Positions 1-9,361 are shown, counted from the stretch's first letter. The stretch: DNA of 64,000 nucleotides from Actinoplanes utahensis (GCF_016862455.1 NZ_BOMZ01000103.1:1-64000), one strand, 5' to 3'. Program-made: numbers and translations. The notes: generated from the letters alone by a model not told the origin.

Positions 1-361
1 CGAAGGCGGTAGCCGGAACCGGAGGGCCGAAGCCGCAAGGCGCCAGCCGAGCCTGGAAGGCGGCAGCCGGAAGGTGACCGCCGAAACGGCGGTGACCAGC
101 CGAATCGGTGAAGCGCCGCCTCGAACGGCCGGGCTGGACGCGGGTTTCTCCGCGATCAGCCCAGCGGCAGGCTGCCCGGCCGGGCGGATGCACGGACCGG
201 CCGGTGTCGTTCGGACGGAGACTGGAGGCGCGGGGTGGCCGAAGGCGGAGCGCGTACTCCCCGGGCCGGTGCCGCCCGCGGTCTGCTGCCTTGGTCGGGC
301 ATCCCGCAGAGATGCCCGCGCGCGTGTGCACCGCGCCGGCGGCGAAGGGAGACGCGGCGAG
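1..361. other. Non-coding leader upstream of rny
   Basis: I see no gene I would support in this 361-base stretch. The first 75 bases are built from degenerate short units related to GGAAGGCGGCAGCCGGAA. They are followed by a small hairpin at 77-93 (ACCGCCG, loop AAA, CGGCGGT) that could end transcription of the gene to the left, which from actinobacterial synteny would be recX; that gene is outside the window. The frame of rny stays open upstream to about position 74, but codon content and the ribosome-binding site place the true start at 362. Confidence 0.5.
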
Positions 362-2089
362 ATGACCACCCCGCTGGACTGGGTGCTCGTGATTGCGATC
401 ATCGTGCTCGGCGCGTCGGTGATAGGCGGGATGGTTCTCGGGGCGCGTGCGCTGCGTCAGCTGCGCGCCGACCGTCAGGACGCCCAGGATCGCCAGGACC
501 AGGCGGTCGGTGACGCCCAGGCGAAGGTTGCCGACGCCAATGCCAAGGCCGCTTCGGTACGTGCCGAGGCCGCCGCCGCGAAGGCTGAGGCGAGCGCCGC
601 CCGGGCCGAGGCCCGCCGTGTCCTGGAGGCCGCGCACAGCGAGGCCGACACCATTCTGGAGCACGCCCACCGGCAGGCCGAGGCGGATGCCGAGCAGGTT
701 CGTGCCGCCGCCCGCCGTTCGGGTGAGCGCGAGATCGCCCTGCTCAATGCCACGGTGAAGGAGCAGTCCGCTGAGGTGGAGCGCCGCGCCGCCCGGATCG
801 ACGAGCGGGAGCGTCTGCACGGCGAGGAGGTGGAGCGCCTGGTGGAGCGGGAGCGCCGCCTGGCCGCTCTGGAGACCGAGCTGGCGAAGCGGGAGTCGGT
901 GCTGAAGAGCCGTGAGGCGCAGGTGGAGGCGGCGGAGACCGCGAAGCGCCGGGAGCTGGAGCGGATCGCCGGGTTGACCGCGGACACCGCGAAGGGCGAG
1001 TTGATCGAGGCGATCGAGGGTCAGGCGAAGCGGGAGGCCGCGATCCTGGTTCGGGACATCGAGACGGACGCGAGGAACACCGCCGACACCCGGGCCCGGC
1101 ACATCGTGGTGGACGCGATTCAGCGGATCGCCAGTGAGCAGACCGCGGAGAGCGTGGTCAGCGTGCTTCATCTGCCGAGTGACGAGATGAAGGGCCGGAT
1201 CATCGGCCGTGAGGGCCGTAACATCCGGGCGTTCGAGTCGACCACCGGCGTCAACCTGATCATCGACGACACTCCGGAGGCGGTGTTGTTGTCCTGCTTC
1301 GATCCGGTGCGCCGCGAGGTGGGTCGCCTGACGCTGGAGAAGCTGGTGCTGGACGGCCGGATCCACCCGCACCGGATCGAGGAGGTCTTCGACAGCGCCC
1401 GTAACGAGGTGGAGCGGCTCTGTGACCGGGCGGCTGAGGAGGCTCTGGTCGATGTGGGCATCACCAGCATCCATCCGGAGATGGTGAAGCTGCTGGGCCG
1501 GCTGCGGTACCGCACCAGTTACGGGCAGAACGTCCTGAAGCATCTGGTGGAGACCGCGCACATCGCCGGGATCATGGCCGCCGAGCTGGGCCTGGACGTG
1601 CCGACGATGAAGCGGGCCGCCTTCCTGCACGACATCGGCAAGGCGCTCACGCACGAGGTGGAGGGCAGTCACGCTCTGATCGGCGCGGATCTCGCCCGTA
1701 AGTACGGCGAGCACGAGGACATCGTGCACGCCATCGAGGCGCATCACAACGAGGTGCCGCCGCAGACCATCGAGGCCGTGCTGACGCAGGCTTCGGACGC
1801 GTGTTCCGGGGGGCGGCCGGGCGCCCGGCGGGAGAGTCTGGAGGCGTACGTCAAAAGGCTTGAACGCATCGAGGAGATCGCCGGCGGCAAGTCCGGGGTG
1901 GAGAAGGTCTTCGCGATGCAGGCCGGCCGCGAGATCCGGGTCATGGTGCGGCCGGACGACATCGACGACATCGGTGCCGCGGTCCTGGCCCGTGATGTGG
2001 CGAAGCAGATCGAGGAGGAGCTGACCTACCCGGGCCAGATCCGGGTCACCGTGGTACGTGAGTCCAGGGTGACGGAGCTGGCCCGGTGA
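362..2089 (+). CDS. rny: Ribonuclease Y (membrane-anchored endoribonuclease)
   Basis: This 575-residue protein has the full RNase Y plan. There is an N-terminal membrane helix (about residues 6-27) and a long Ala/Glu/Arg-rich coiled coil (about 30-250). A KH RNA-binding domain begins near residue 278 (GRIIGREGRNIRAFE), followed by an HD domain with the metal pair H423-D424 (FLHDIGKAL). The family initiates mRNA decay by endonucleolytic cleavage at the membrane. The ATG at 362 follows a GGGAGA ribosome-binding site and begins directly with the anchor helix. An in-frame extension upstream lacks any domain and is rejected. The stop lies 7 bp from the convergent gluD stop. Confidence 0.93.
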   Translation: MTTPLDWVLVIAIIVLGASVIGGMVLGARALRQLRADRQDAQDRQDQAVGDAQAKVADANAKAASVRAEAAAAKAEASAARAEARRVLEAAHSEADTILEHAHRQAEADAEQVRAAARRSGEREIALLNATVKEQSAEVERRAARIDERERLHGEEVERLVERERRLAALETELAKRESVLKSREAQVEAAETAKRRELERIAGLTADTAKGELIEAIEGQAKREAAILVRDIETDARNTADTRARHIVVDAIQRIASEQTAESVVSVLHLPSDEMKGRIIGREGRNIRAFESTTGVNLIIDDTPEAVLLSCFDPVRREVGRLTLEKLVLDGRIHPHRIEEVFDSARNEVERLCDRAAEEALVDVGITSIHPEMVKLLGRLRYRTSYGQNVLKHLVETAHIAGIMAAELGLDVPTMKRAAFLHDIGKALTHEVEGSHALIGADLARKYGEHEDIVHAIEAHHNEVPPQTIEAVLTQASDACSGGRPGARRESLEAYVKRLERIEEIAGGKSGVEKVFAMQAGREIRVMVRPDDIDDIGAAVLARDVAKQIEEELTYPGQIRVTVVRESRVTELAR

Positions 2090-2096
2090 CGGATCG

Positions 2097-2954
2097 TCAG
2101 ATCTGACGGGTCACGTCGGTCAGCGGCAGCGCTTTCGCGGCTTTCGCCGTGGGCAGGCGGGTCAGGTGCCGCTGCAGCCACCAGGCCAGCACCGACAGCA
2201 GCCCGCAGAGGGTGAGATAGATGGCCCCGACGACCAGGTACGCCGGAACGTAGGGGAGCCCGAACGCGAGCCGCCCGCCGATCGTCTTGCCGACGGTCAG
2301 CAGCTCCGGGTAGGTGATGATGAAGCCGAGCGCGGTGTCCTTGAGCAGGACCACGAGCTGGCTGACGATGGCCGGCAGCATGGCCCGGAACGCCTGGGGC
2401 AGCAGGATCAGCCGCACCACCTGGTGTTTGCGCATGCCGACGGCGTACGCGGCCTCGGACTGCCCTTTGGCCACGGCGTTGATGCCGGCGCGGAAGATCT
2501 CCGCGAGCACCGAGCCGTTGTACAGGGTGAGGCCGATGATGAGCGCCCACATCTTGTCGATCGGCCAGCCGTACTGCAGTGGCACGTAGTAGCCGAAGAA
2601 GATCAGGATGAGCAGCGGGATGGCCCGGAACAGCTCGACCACGGCTGTCGCCGGGGTGCGCAGGGCGGCGCGGTCGCTGAGCCGGCCGGCGGCGAAGACC
2701 GCGCCGAACAGCAGCGCGAGCACGGTCGCGATGCCTGCCGCCTTGAGGGTGAACCAGACGCCGTTGAGCAGTTCCAGCTGTACGGCTTCGTACTTGAACT
2801 GGTCCCACCGCCGCGCCTCGAACTGGCCGGTCTCCCAGAACCGGTAGACCACGAAGGCGAGCAGGCCGAGGATCGCCAGGCTGGCGACCACGCCGATGAT
2901 CAGGTTGCGGCGCCGGGCCTTGGGGCCGGGCAGGTCGTACAGCACCGAGGTCAT
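2097..2954 (-). CDS. gluD: Glutamate-type ABC transporter permease GluD
   Basis: An inner-membrane permease of the polar-amino-acid (HisM/GlnP) family, 285 residues, with several hydrophobic segments. It carries the cytoplasmic EAA loop that docks the ATPase (EAAYAVGMRKHQVVRLILLP). It should form the channel with GluC for uptake of glutamate or a related amino acid. I chose the ATG at 2954 because it overlaps the gluC stop in an ATGA arrangement (2951-2954), the usual sign of translational coupling. A longer frame upstream would lie inside gluC. The gene is last in the gluABCD operon. Its stop codon lies inside a perfect 14-bp palindrome, CGTCAGATCTGACG (2095-2108), in the 7-bp gap to convergent rny. 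Confidence 0.9.
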   Translation of the reverse strand: MTSVLYDLPGPKARRRNLIIGVVASLAILGLLAFVVYRFWETGQFEARRWDQFKYEAVQLELLNGVWFTLKAAGIATVLALLFGAVFAAGRLSDRAALRTPATAVVELFRAIPLLILIFFGYYVPLQYGWPIDKMWALIIGLTLYNGSVLAEIFRAGINAVAKGQSEAAYAVGMRKHQVVRLILLPQAFRAMLPAIVSQLVVLLKDTALGFIITYPELLTVGKTIGGRLAFGLPYVPAYLVVGAIYLTLCGLLSVLAWWLQRHLTRLPTAKAAKALPLTDVTRQI

Positions 2955-3607
2955 CGCGCCACCGCCCACTTGCGCTCGAGGGTCCGCTGCAGGAACACCA
3001 GCGGGCTGATCAGGATGAGGAAGCCGATGGTGATCCACAGCAGGACGTAGAACTGGGGTTCACCACGCTCGGCCATGTACGCCGGGATGGCTCCCGCCTC
3101 GAGCACGGAGAAGCCGGCCGCCACCGTGGTGTTCTTCAACATCGCGACTTCGACGCTGACCAGCGGCGGCACCATCGCCCGCAGCGCCTGCGGCAGCACG
3201 ATCTGGCCGAGCACCTGGGGGAAGGTCATGCCGAGGGCGCGTGCCGCCTCGGCCTGGCCGGGGGCGACCGTGTTGATGCCGGAGCGGACGACCTCGCAGA
3301 TGAACGCCGCGGTGTAGACCGTGAGGGCGGTGAAGGCCGCCTGGGGATAGTCGAGGTTGACGTCCAGCTTCGGTACCGCGAACACCAGGAACGCGAAGAC
3401 CAGCGTCAGGGGGGTGTTGCGCACGAGGTTGACGTAGGCGGCGCCGAACCAGCGCAGCGCGGGGACCGGCGAGACCCGGAACGCGCCGAGCAGGGTACCG
3501 AGCAGCAGGCTGCCCACCGCGCTGATGAGGAATAGCTGCACCGTCATGGTGAAGCCGTCACGGAACAGTTGCCAGTTGTCCGTCAGTACGCTGAAGAATT
3601 CCGTCAT
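2951..3607 (-). CDS. gluC: Glutamate-type ABC transporter permease GluC
   Basis: A 218-residue integral membrane permease of the HisM/GlnP family, partner of GluD. The hydrophobic helices and the EAA loop (EAARALGMTFPQVLGQIVLP) are visible. The ATG at 3607 starts 69 bp after gluB, behind a strong hairpin, so this gene and gluD are probably translated from less abundant transcript than gluB. The stop overlaps the gluD start by four bases. The substrate is inferred from operon order (ATPase, binding protein, two permeases), which matches the actinobacterial gluABCD glutamate uptake system; the permease sequence alone does not fix the substrate. Confidence 0.9.
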   Translation of the reverse strand: MTEFFSVLTDNWQLFRDGFTMTVQLFLISAVGSLLLGTLLGAFRVSPVPALRWFGAAYVNLVRNTPLTLVFAFLVFAVPKLDVNLDYPQAAFTALTVYTAAFICEVVRSGINTVAPGQAEAARALGMTFPQVLGQIVLPQALRAMVPPLVSVEVAMLKNTTVAAGFSVLEAGAIPAYMAERGEPQFYVLLWITIGFLILISPLVFLQRTLERKWAVAR

Positions 3608-3625
3608 GCCCGTCCTTCAACTGGA

Positions 3626-3665
3626 CCGGCCGGCGCCGGGTGGCGGACCACCCGACGCCGGCCGG
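3626..3665 (-). terminator. Hairpin between gluB and gluC
   Basis: An 18-bp stem with a single mismatch (arms 3626-3643 and 3648-3665, loop of four) fills the gluB-gluC gap. There is no U-run. A stem at this place, after the binding-protein gene and before the permeases, typically causes partial termination or protects the upstream mRNA from 3' decay. That gives excess solute-binding protein relative to permease. Confidence 0.7.
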
Positions 3666-3676
3666 AACGAAGTCGA

Positions 3677-4618
3677 TCAGTAGCGCTCGAGGGTCGGCGG
3701 GGTGGCCGGCGAGCCGGACTTGCCCAGCGTGCCGTCGTAGATCTTCTGCCAGGTGCCGTCCTTGAAGCCGGCCTCCAGCTTGTCGTTGACGAAGTCGCGG
3801 AACGCCTTGTCGTCACGCGGCAGGCCGATGCCGTACTTCTCGGTGCTGAACGGCTGGCCGACGACCTTCAGGTCGCTCGGGCTCTGCGCGGCGTAGCCCT
3901 TGAGGATCGCGTCGTCGGTGGTGACGGCGTCGACCTTCTTGTCGAGCAGCTGCGAGACGCACTCGGAGTAGGTCTTGAACTCGACGATGTTCTCCGGCTC
4001 GGTCAGCTTCTCGTCGCGGACCCGCTGGATCGGCGTGGAGCCGGTGGCGGAGCAGACCTTCTTGCCCTTGAGGGTGTCCTTGCCGGTGATCGCGGTCTCG
4101 TCCTTGCGGACCAGCAGGTCCTGGCCGGCGACGAAGTACGGCCCGGCGAAGGAGACGTCGGCCTTGCGCTTGTCGGTGATCGAGTAGGTGCCGACGTAGT
4201 AGTCGATCTCGCCACCCTTGATCGCGGTCTCCCGGTTGGCGGACGGGATCTCCTTGTACTCGATCTTGGCCGGGTCGATGCCCAGCTTCGACGCGATGTA
4301 CTGCGCGGTCTCGACGTCGAAGCCGCAGCGGGTGCCGGCGGTGTCCTTGTAGCCCAGGTTCGGCTGGTCGAACTTGACGCCGATGACGACCTTGCCGGCG
4401 TTCTTGATCTTGTCGAAGGTCGGGCTGCCGGCGACCGCGGCCGCGGTGTCGGCGGTGAAGGTGGTGCCCGAGCTCTGACAGGTGTCGCCGCCGGCCGGCG
4501 CCGCGCCGCTGGCGCCGCCGTCCCCGCTCGGGGTGGGCGTGCCCTCCTGGCCGCAGGCGGACAGGCCGAACGTAAGAGCCGCGGCGGTGGCCAGTACGGC
4601 TACGCGAGTGAATCGCAT
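3677..4618 (-). CDS. gluB: Glutamate-type solute-binding lipoprotein GluB
   Basis: A 313-residue extracytoplasmic binding protein of the amino-acid SBP_bac_3 family. It has a lipoprotein signal peptide with lipobox L19-S20-A21-C22, so the mature protein should be tethered to the outer face of the membrane. The remainder shows typical family stretches such as LGYKDTAGTRCGFDVETAQY and GEIDYYVGTYSIT. It captures the amino acid and delivers it to GluC/GluD. The gene is second in the operon, 55 bp after gluA, and is followed by a strong hairpin likely to raise its expression relative to the permeases. The substrate is inferred from context. Confidence 0.92.
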   Translation of the reverse strand: MRFTRVAVLATAAALTFGLSACGQEGTPTPSGDGGASGAAPAGGDTCQSSGTTFTADTAAAVAGSPTFDKIKNAGKVVIGVKFDQPNLGYKDTAGTRCGFDVETAQYIASKLGIDPAKIEYKEIPSANRETAIKGGEIDYYVGTYSITDKRKADVSFAGPYFVAGQDLLVRKDETAITGKDTLKGKKVCSATGSTPIQRVRDEKLTEPENIVEFKTYSECVSQLLDKKVDAVTTDDAILKGYAAQSPSDLKVVGQPFSTEKYGIGLPRDDKAFRDFVNDKLEAGFKDGTWQKIYDGTLGKSGSPATPPTLERY

Positions 4619-4673
4619 GTCTCTACTCCTTCTGGGATCAGGCCCGCCGTCGTGCGACAGGCCCGCGAGGCGC

Positions 4674-5459
4674 TCAGTGCGTGAGGATCTTGGAGAGGAA
4701 GTCCTTGGCCCGGTCGCTCTGCGGGTTGGCGAAGAACTCCTCGGGTGTGGCCTGCTCGACGAGTTGACCGTCGGCCATGAAGACGACCCGGTCGGCCGCG
4801 TGCTTGGCGAAACCCATCTCGTGGGTGACGACCACCATGGTCATGCCCTCACGGGCGAGTGAGGTCATCACCTCCAGCACCTCGCCGACCATCTCCGGGT
4901 CGAGCGCGCTGGTGGGCTCGTCGAAGAGCAGCGCCTTGGGCTGCATGGCGAGCGCCCGCGCGATGGCGACGCGCTGCTGCTGACCGCCGGAGAGCTGGGC
5001 CGGGTACTTCTCGGCCTGGTTGGCGATGCCGACCCGCTCCAGCAGCGCCATGGCCCGGTCGCGGACCTCGGCCGGCTTCTGCTTGAGCACCTTGACCGGC
5101 CCGAGCATCACGTTCTGCAGGATGCTCTTGTGCGCGAAGAGGTTGAACGACTGGAACACCATGCCGACCTCGCTGCGCAGCTTGGCCAGCCCACGACCCT
5201 CGGCCGGCAGCACCCGCCCGTCGAAGACGATGGTGCCGGAGTCGATCGGCTCCAGCCGGTTGATGGCGCGGCACAGGGTGGACTTGCCGGACCCGGAGGG
5301 CCCGATCACCACCACCACCTCGCCACGCGCGACGGACAGGTCAACGTCCTGCAGCACGTGCAAGGGCCCGAACCACTTGTTGACGTTCTCAAGGACGATG
5401 AGAGCCTCGCCTGTCACCCCTGGTCCATCCGCTCGTTGTCGGTTCACTCGAATGGACAC
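4674..5459 (-). CDS. gluA: Glutamate-type ABC transporter ATPase GluA
   Basis: The cytoplasmic ATPase of the importer. It shows the Walker A motif GPSGSGKST, the ABC signature LSGGQQQRVAIARAL, Walker B LLFDEPTSALDPE and the switch histidine in VVVTHEMGFA. It is the first gene of the gluABCD operon. The start is uncertain. GTG at 5459 gives 261 residues, while GTG at 5417, just before the conserved ALIVLENVNKWFG, gives about 247, closer to the family norm. Neither has a good ribosome-binding site. The promoter must lie in the short divergent spacer (5460-5546). Confidence 0.9.
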   Translation of the reverse strand: MSIRVNRQRADGPGVTGEALIVLENVNKWFGPLHVLQDVDLSVARGEVVVVIGPSGSGKSTLCRAINRLEPIDSGTIVFDGRVLPAEGRGLAKLRSEVGMVFQSFNLFAHKSILQNVMLGPVKVLKQKPAEVRDRAMALLERVGIANQAEKYPAQLSGGQQQRVAIARALAMQPKALLFDEPTSALDPEMVGEVLEVMTSLAREGMTMVVVTHEMGFAKHAADRVVFMADGQLVEQATPEEFFANPQSDRAKDFLSKILTH

Positions 5460-5546
5460 ACCCTAGGGGCAGGTCCGTATCGGATTGTGTCGAGAATGGT
5501 CACGGAGCGATAACGCGTGCCGTGCGGGGAGGGAGAGGTCCACACC

Positions 5547-6020
5547 ATGGAGTTCATGGCTGAAGGCCCGTGGAACTGGTGTGCCGCCGGACGGATCGAT
5601 CCCGATCGAGTGCGCGGCGCTCTGGCCGGGGCCCTCGAACGGCCGGTGCACGACCTGGTTCCCGGCGCCGACCTGCTCTGCGATGTCTATCACGTCGGAG
5701 GGGACTTCCCCACCCTGATCGATGTCTACCTGGCGCCGTCCGGCGTCGCCGAGGAGACCGTCGCGAGCGCGGTGGCGGTCCGGTTGCGGTCCGCGGTGCT
5801 GCTGCCCGACGACACCCTCAACCCTTCGCGGTACGTGCTGGCGGAGCCCGACGGGACGCTGCGGGCCGTGCACGTCGAGGAGGTGGAGACCGACGACGGC
5901 CCGGAGCGACGGCACATCCGGCCGTGCACCGGCGCCGACCCGGCCTGTGCCACCACGGCCGGCTGTGACCGGTCGCGCTGGAAACCCGACCCGACACCGG
6001 AGCGGCCCGCCGCCGCTTAG
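5547..6020 (+). CDS. Conserved actinobacterial protein of unknown function
   Basis: A 157-residue acidic soluble protein that I do not recognise. The start ATG at 5547 follows the purine-rich ribosome-binding stretch GGGAGGGAGAGG. The C-terminal third contains three cysteines (CTGADPACATTAGC) that could form a metal site or disulfides; this is speculation. There is no signal peptide or membrane segment. It lies between divergent gluA and miaB, 21 bp upstream of miaB, so it may be co-transcribed with it. Confidence 0.7.
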   Translation: MEFMAEGPWNWCAAGRIDPDRVRGALAGALERPVHDLVPGADLLCDVYHVGGDFPTLIDVYLAPSGVAEETVASAVAVRLRSAVLLPDDTLNPSRYVLAEPDGTLRAVHVEEVETDDGPERRHIRPCTGADPACATTAGCDRSRWKPDPTPERPAAA

Positions 6021-6041
6021 CGGGTAGCCTGGTCAATTGCC

Positions 6042-7529
6042 ATGACTACCGAGATGCAGGGCGCCGCTCGCACCTATGATGTGCGCACGTACGGCTGCCA
6101 GATGAACGTGCACGACAGCGAGCGGATCTCCGGCCTGATGGAGGACGCCGGCTATGTGCGCGCCACTGACGCCGACGCGCCGGACGTGGTCGTCTTCAAC
6201 ACCTGCGCCGTCCGGGAGAACGCCGACAACCGCCTCTACGGCAACCTCGGCCATCTGCGCCCGACGAAGCTGAAGAATCCCGGCATGCAGATCGCGGTCG
6301 GCGGCTGCCTCGCCCAGAAGGACAAGGGCGACATCGTCAAGAAGGCGCCCTGGGTCGACGTCGTCTTCGGCACCCACAACATCGGCTCGCTGCCGGCGAT
6401 GCTGGAGCGCGCCCGGCACAACGAGGAGGCGCAGGTCGAGATCCTCGAGTCGCTCGAGGTCTTCCCCTCCACGCTGCCGACCAAGCGCGAGTCGGCGTAC
6501 GCGGGGTGGGTCTCCATCTCGGTGGGCTGCAACAACACGTGCACCTTCTGCATCGTCCCGAGCCTGCGCGGCAAGGAGAAGGACCGCCGTCCCGGCGACA
6601 TCCTGTCCGAGGTCCGTGCCCTGGTCGCCGAGGGCGTCCTGGAGGTGACCCTGCTCGGGCAGAACGTGAACTCCTACGGTGTCGAGTTCGGTGATCGTCT
6701 CGCCTTCGGCAAGCTGCTGCGCGCCTGCGGCGAGGTGGAGGGCCTGGAGCGGGTCCGGTTCACCAGCCCGCACCCGAAGGACTTCACCGACGACGTGATC
6801 GCCGCGATGGCCGAGACGCCGAACGTCTGCCACTCGCTGCACATGCCGTTGCAGTCCGGCTCCGACCGGGTGCTCAAGGCCATGCGCCGCAGCTACCGCC
6901 AGGAGAAGTACCTCGGCATCATCGAGAAGGTCCGGGCCGCCATGCCGGACGCCGCGATCACCACCGACATCATCGTCGGTTTCCCCGGCGAGACCGACGA
7001 GGACTTCGAGCAGACCCTCGAGGTGGTCCGCCAGGCCCGGTTCTCCAGCGCCTTCACCTTCCAGTACTCGAAGCGTCCCGGCACCCCCGCCGCCACCATG
7101 GACGATCAGCTGCCGAAGGCGGTCGTCCAAGCGCGGTACGAGCGTCTGATCGCCACCCTCGAGGACATCACCTGGGCGGAGAACAAGAAGCTCGTCGGGG
7201 AGAAGGTCGAGGTCCTGGTCGCGGTCGGCGAGGGCCGCAAGGACGAGCGGACCGGCCGGATGAGCGGGCGGGCCCGTGACGGCCGTCTGGTGCACTTCTC
7301 GACGGGTGGCCTGGCTCCCCGTCCGGGGGACATCGTCGAGACCGTCATCACGTACGCCGCCCCGCACCACCTGAACGCCGACGGTGACCCGCTCAGCCAC
7401 CGGCGGACCCGCGCGGGCGACGTGTGGGAGTCCGGCCGTACCCCCAAGCTCAAAGGGGTTGCGCTCGGCCTGCCGAGCATCGGCGTCCCTGCCCCGCTGC
7501 CGCCCGCCACGGAGGGGTGCGCGCTGTAA
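6042..7529 (+). CDS. miaB: tRNA (ms2i6A37) methylthiotransferase MiaB
   Basis: A radical-SAM methylthiotransferase that converts i6A37 of tRNA to ms2i6A. The N-terminal UPF0004 domain supplies the auxiliary cluster cysteines C19 (YGCQMN), C55 (NTCAVREN) and C89 (GGCLAQ). The radical-SAM cluster cysteines are C163, C167 and C170 (GCNNTCTFC). A TRAM RNA-binding domain follows near residue 375 onward. At 495 residues the length is usual. It works downstream of MiaA, encoded at 21.9 kb. In many actinobacteria the two genes sit close together; here a 13-kb accessory block separates them. Confidence 0.95.
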   Translation: MTTEMQGAARTYDVRTYGCQMNVHDSERISGLMEDAGYVRATDADAPDVVVFNTCAVRENADNRLYGNLGHLRPTKLKNPGMQIAVGGCLAQKDKGDIVKKAPWVDVVFGTHNIGSLPAMLERARHNEEAQVEILESLEVFPSTLPTKRESAYAGWVSISVGCNNTCTFCIVPSLRGKEKDRRPGDILSEVRALVAEGVLEVTLLGQNVNSYGVEFGDRLAFGKLLRACGEVEGLERVRFTSPHPKDFTDDVIAAMAETPNVCHSLHMPLQSGSDRVLKAMRRSYRQEKYLGIIEKVRAAMPDAAITTDIIVGFPGETDEDFEQTLEVVRQARFSSAFTFQYSKRPGTPAATMDDQLPKAVVQARYERLIATLEDITWAENKKLVGEKVEVLVAVGEGRKDERTGRMSGRARDGRLVHFSTGGLAPRPGDIVETVITYAAPHHLNADGDPLSHRRTRAGDVWESGRTPKLKGVALGLPSIGVPAPLPPATEGCAL

Positions 7530-7552
7530 AAGGGGTGTGCCATCGTGGATCG

Positions 7553-9361
7553 ATGGCCACCTTTCCCCGCGCGCCGCTGTCCCTGCGCGACGATCCGGGT
7601 CAGCCCGCGGTCACCGTGACGCGGGCCCTGTTCGCGCTGGCCGGCGTGCTGGCGCTGGTGCTGGGTTTCATCGGCCTGGATCAGTACCTCGCCGGTCAGG
7701 GAGTCGCCGACCGGGACCCGCTGAACCTGCTCTACGGCACGCTGCAGCTCTTCGTCCTCGGTTCCGACCCGCTCGAGGGCGGCACCGAGTTCCCGCCCGC
7801 CCTGCAGGTGGCCCGGTTCGTCGCCCCGATCGTCACGCTGTACGCGTTCGCCGAGGCGGCCCGGGTCCTGCTCGCCGCGGAGATGCGCCGGCTGCGGGCC
7901 CGCCGGTCCCGCGGGCACGTGGTGGTCTGCGGCGACTCGTCGGTGGCCCGGACCCTGGCGCACCGCCTGCACCTGAGCGGCGAGCGGGTGGTGGTGGTGC
8001 GTGCGCAGCCGATCGGCCCGCTCGAACTGCGCCGCCGTGGCCTGCTCGGGGTGAACGGCGACGCCCGTGACCCGGACGTGCTGCGCGGCGCCGGTGTGCC
8101 GCGGGCCGCGCTGCTCTACGCCTGCGCGGAGACCAGCGCGGCCAATCTGGAGATCGCCGCGGCCGCCGCCCGGATGGCCCTGCCCCGCAACGACATCGGG
8201 ATCTACGCCCAGATCCACGAGCCGGACTGGGCGCTTACCCTGCAGGCCCGGCGGCTCGGCGTGCCGCACGTGCCGGGCCAGCGGCTGGACTTCTTCCACC
8301 TGGACCAGTTGGCCGTGCACGTCCTGCTCGACCAGCAGCCGCTGCCGAGCCGGCCGGACCGGGTGCCCCGGATCCTGGTCACCGGCGATTCCTCGCTGGT
8401 GCAGTCGCTGATCGTGGAGATCGCCCGGCACTGGCGGCTGCGGCGGTCCACCCCGCAACAGCGGGTCGCCGTCGATCTGGTCTCCCGGGACGCGATCCGG
8501 TTGCGGGACCGGCTCACCCGGCGGCACGAGGTGGTGCTGGACGGCTGCCGGGTGAACGCCTACGAGACCGAGGTGACCGCCCTCCTCGACGATCCGGGCC
8601 GGGCCGGTTACGACCGGGCCTTCCTCTGCTTCGACGACGACCGGGAGGGCCTGGAGCTGGCGTTGCGCGAGCATCGGCTGTGGGGCCGGGTCTCCGGCGA
8701 CATCGTCGTGGTGGTGGACGCGCTCGCCTCGATCTCCGAGGCGTTCAGCCGCCACCAGCGCGGGCACCCCCTGCTGGATCCGATCGACGGTCGGGTCAAG
8801 CTCTTCTCGGCGGTCGCGGCCGGCTGCGATCCGGAGCTGATCGCCGACGACCTCTCCGAGCGGCTGGGCCGGCTGATCCACGAGCGGTTCGTCGACGACT
8901 GCCTGCGCCGCGGCGCCGAGCTGGGCAGCACCCCGGCGCTGCGCCCGTGGTCCGAGCTGACCGGGGAGCTGCGCCGCTCGAACCGTCTGCAGGCCGGTGA
9001 CTTCGGGACGAAACTCCACCTGGCCGGGTGCGCCGTCGTCCCCGCCGACGGCGCGGACGACGACTTCTCCTTCACCGAGGCGGAGGTCGAGATGCTGGCC
9101 CGGCGCGAGCAGGAGCGGTGGTCGGCGTCGGCGCGCGGCAACGGGTGGGTGCGCGGCGACAAGCATGATCCGGTACGCCGTGAGTCGCCCGATCTGGTCG
9201 CCTGGGAGGACCTCGGGCCGGAGGGGCGTGCCAAATGTCGCGCCGCGGTGCTGGAGATTCCGCAGATCCTGAGGGACGCCGGGTTCCGGGTGGTGCGCCT
9301 GACGGACACTGGAGGGAACCGGGCGATGAACCCGGCAGGACGACGGCGGGAGCCCCTGTGA
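7553..9361 (+). CDS. Membrane TrkA-N (RCK-like) protein with C-terminal RyR domain
   Basis: A 602-residue protein with two hydrophobic helices (about 23-44 and 86-108) and no recognisable K+ selectivity filter between them. Two TrkA-N/RCK-like Rossmann units follow (GHVVVCGDSSVARTLAHRL near 121 and RILVTGDSSLVQSL near 276). The C-terminal domain (about 506-590) reads like the RyR domain: a REQERWSASARGNGW stretch, then a charged middle and a final hydrophobic strand. The plan suggests a ligand-gated membrane channel or sensor, with nucleotide binding by the RCK units and an unknown ligand for RyR. ATG 7553 is 24 bp after miaB. The stop overlaps the next gene by four bases (GTGA), so the two products probably act together. 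Confidence 0.75.
   Translation: MATFPRAPLSLRDDPGQPAVTVTRALFALAGVLALVLGFIGLDQYLAGQGVADRDPLNLLYGTLQLFVLGSDPLEGGTEFPPALQVARFVAPIVTLYAFAEAARVLLAAEMRRLRARRSRGHVVVCGDSSVARTLAHRLHLSGERVVVVRAQPIGPLELRRRGLLGVNGDARDPDVLRGAGVPRAALLYACAETSAANLEIAAAAARMALPRNDIGIYAQIHEPDWALTLQARRLGVPHVPGQRLDFFHLDQLAVHVLLDQQPLPSRPDRVPRILVTGDSSLVQSLIVEIARHWRLRRSTPQQRVAVDLVSRDAIRLRDRLTRRHEVVLDGCRVNAYETEVTALLDDPGRAGYDRAFLCFDDDREGLELALREHRLWGRVSGDIVVVVDALASISEAFSRHQRGHPLLDPIDGRVKLFSAVAAGCDPELIADDLSERLGRLIHERFVDDCLRRGAELGSTPALRPWSELTGELRRSNRLQAGDFGTKLHLAGCAVVPADGADDDFSFTEAEVEMLARREQERWSASARGNGWVRGDKHDPVRRESPDLVAWEDLGPEGRAKCRAAVLEIPQILRDAGFRVVRLTDTGGNRAMNPAGRRREPL

Noticed and set aside
74..361. N-terminal extension of rny by 96 codons
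   Set aside because: The extension is Arg/Ala/Gly-rich without family similarity, and the ATG at 362 has a ribosome-binding site and begins with the expected membrane helix.
2095..2108. Perfect 14-bp palindrome CGTCAGATCTGACG between rny and gluD
   Set aside because: It has no loop, so it cannot form a stable hairpin, and it overlaps the gluD stop codon; its length alone does not justify a functional claim.
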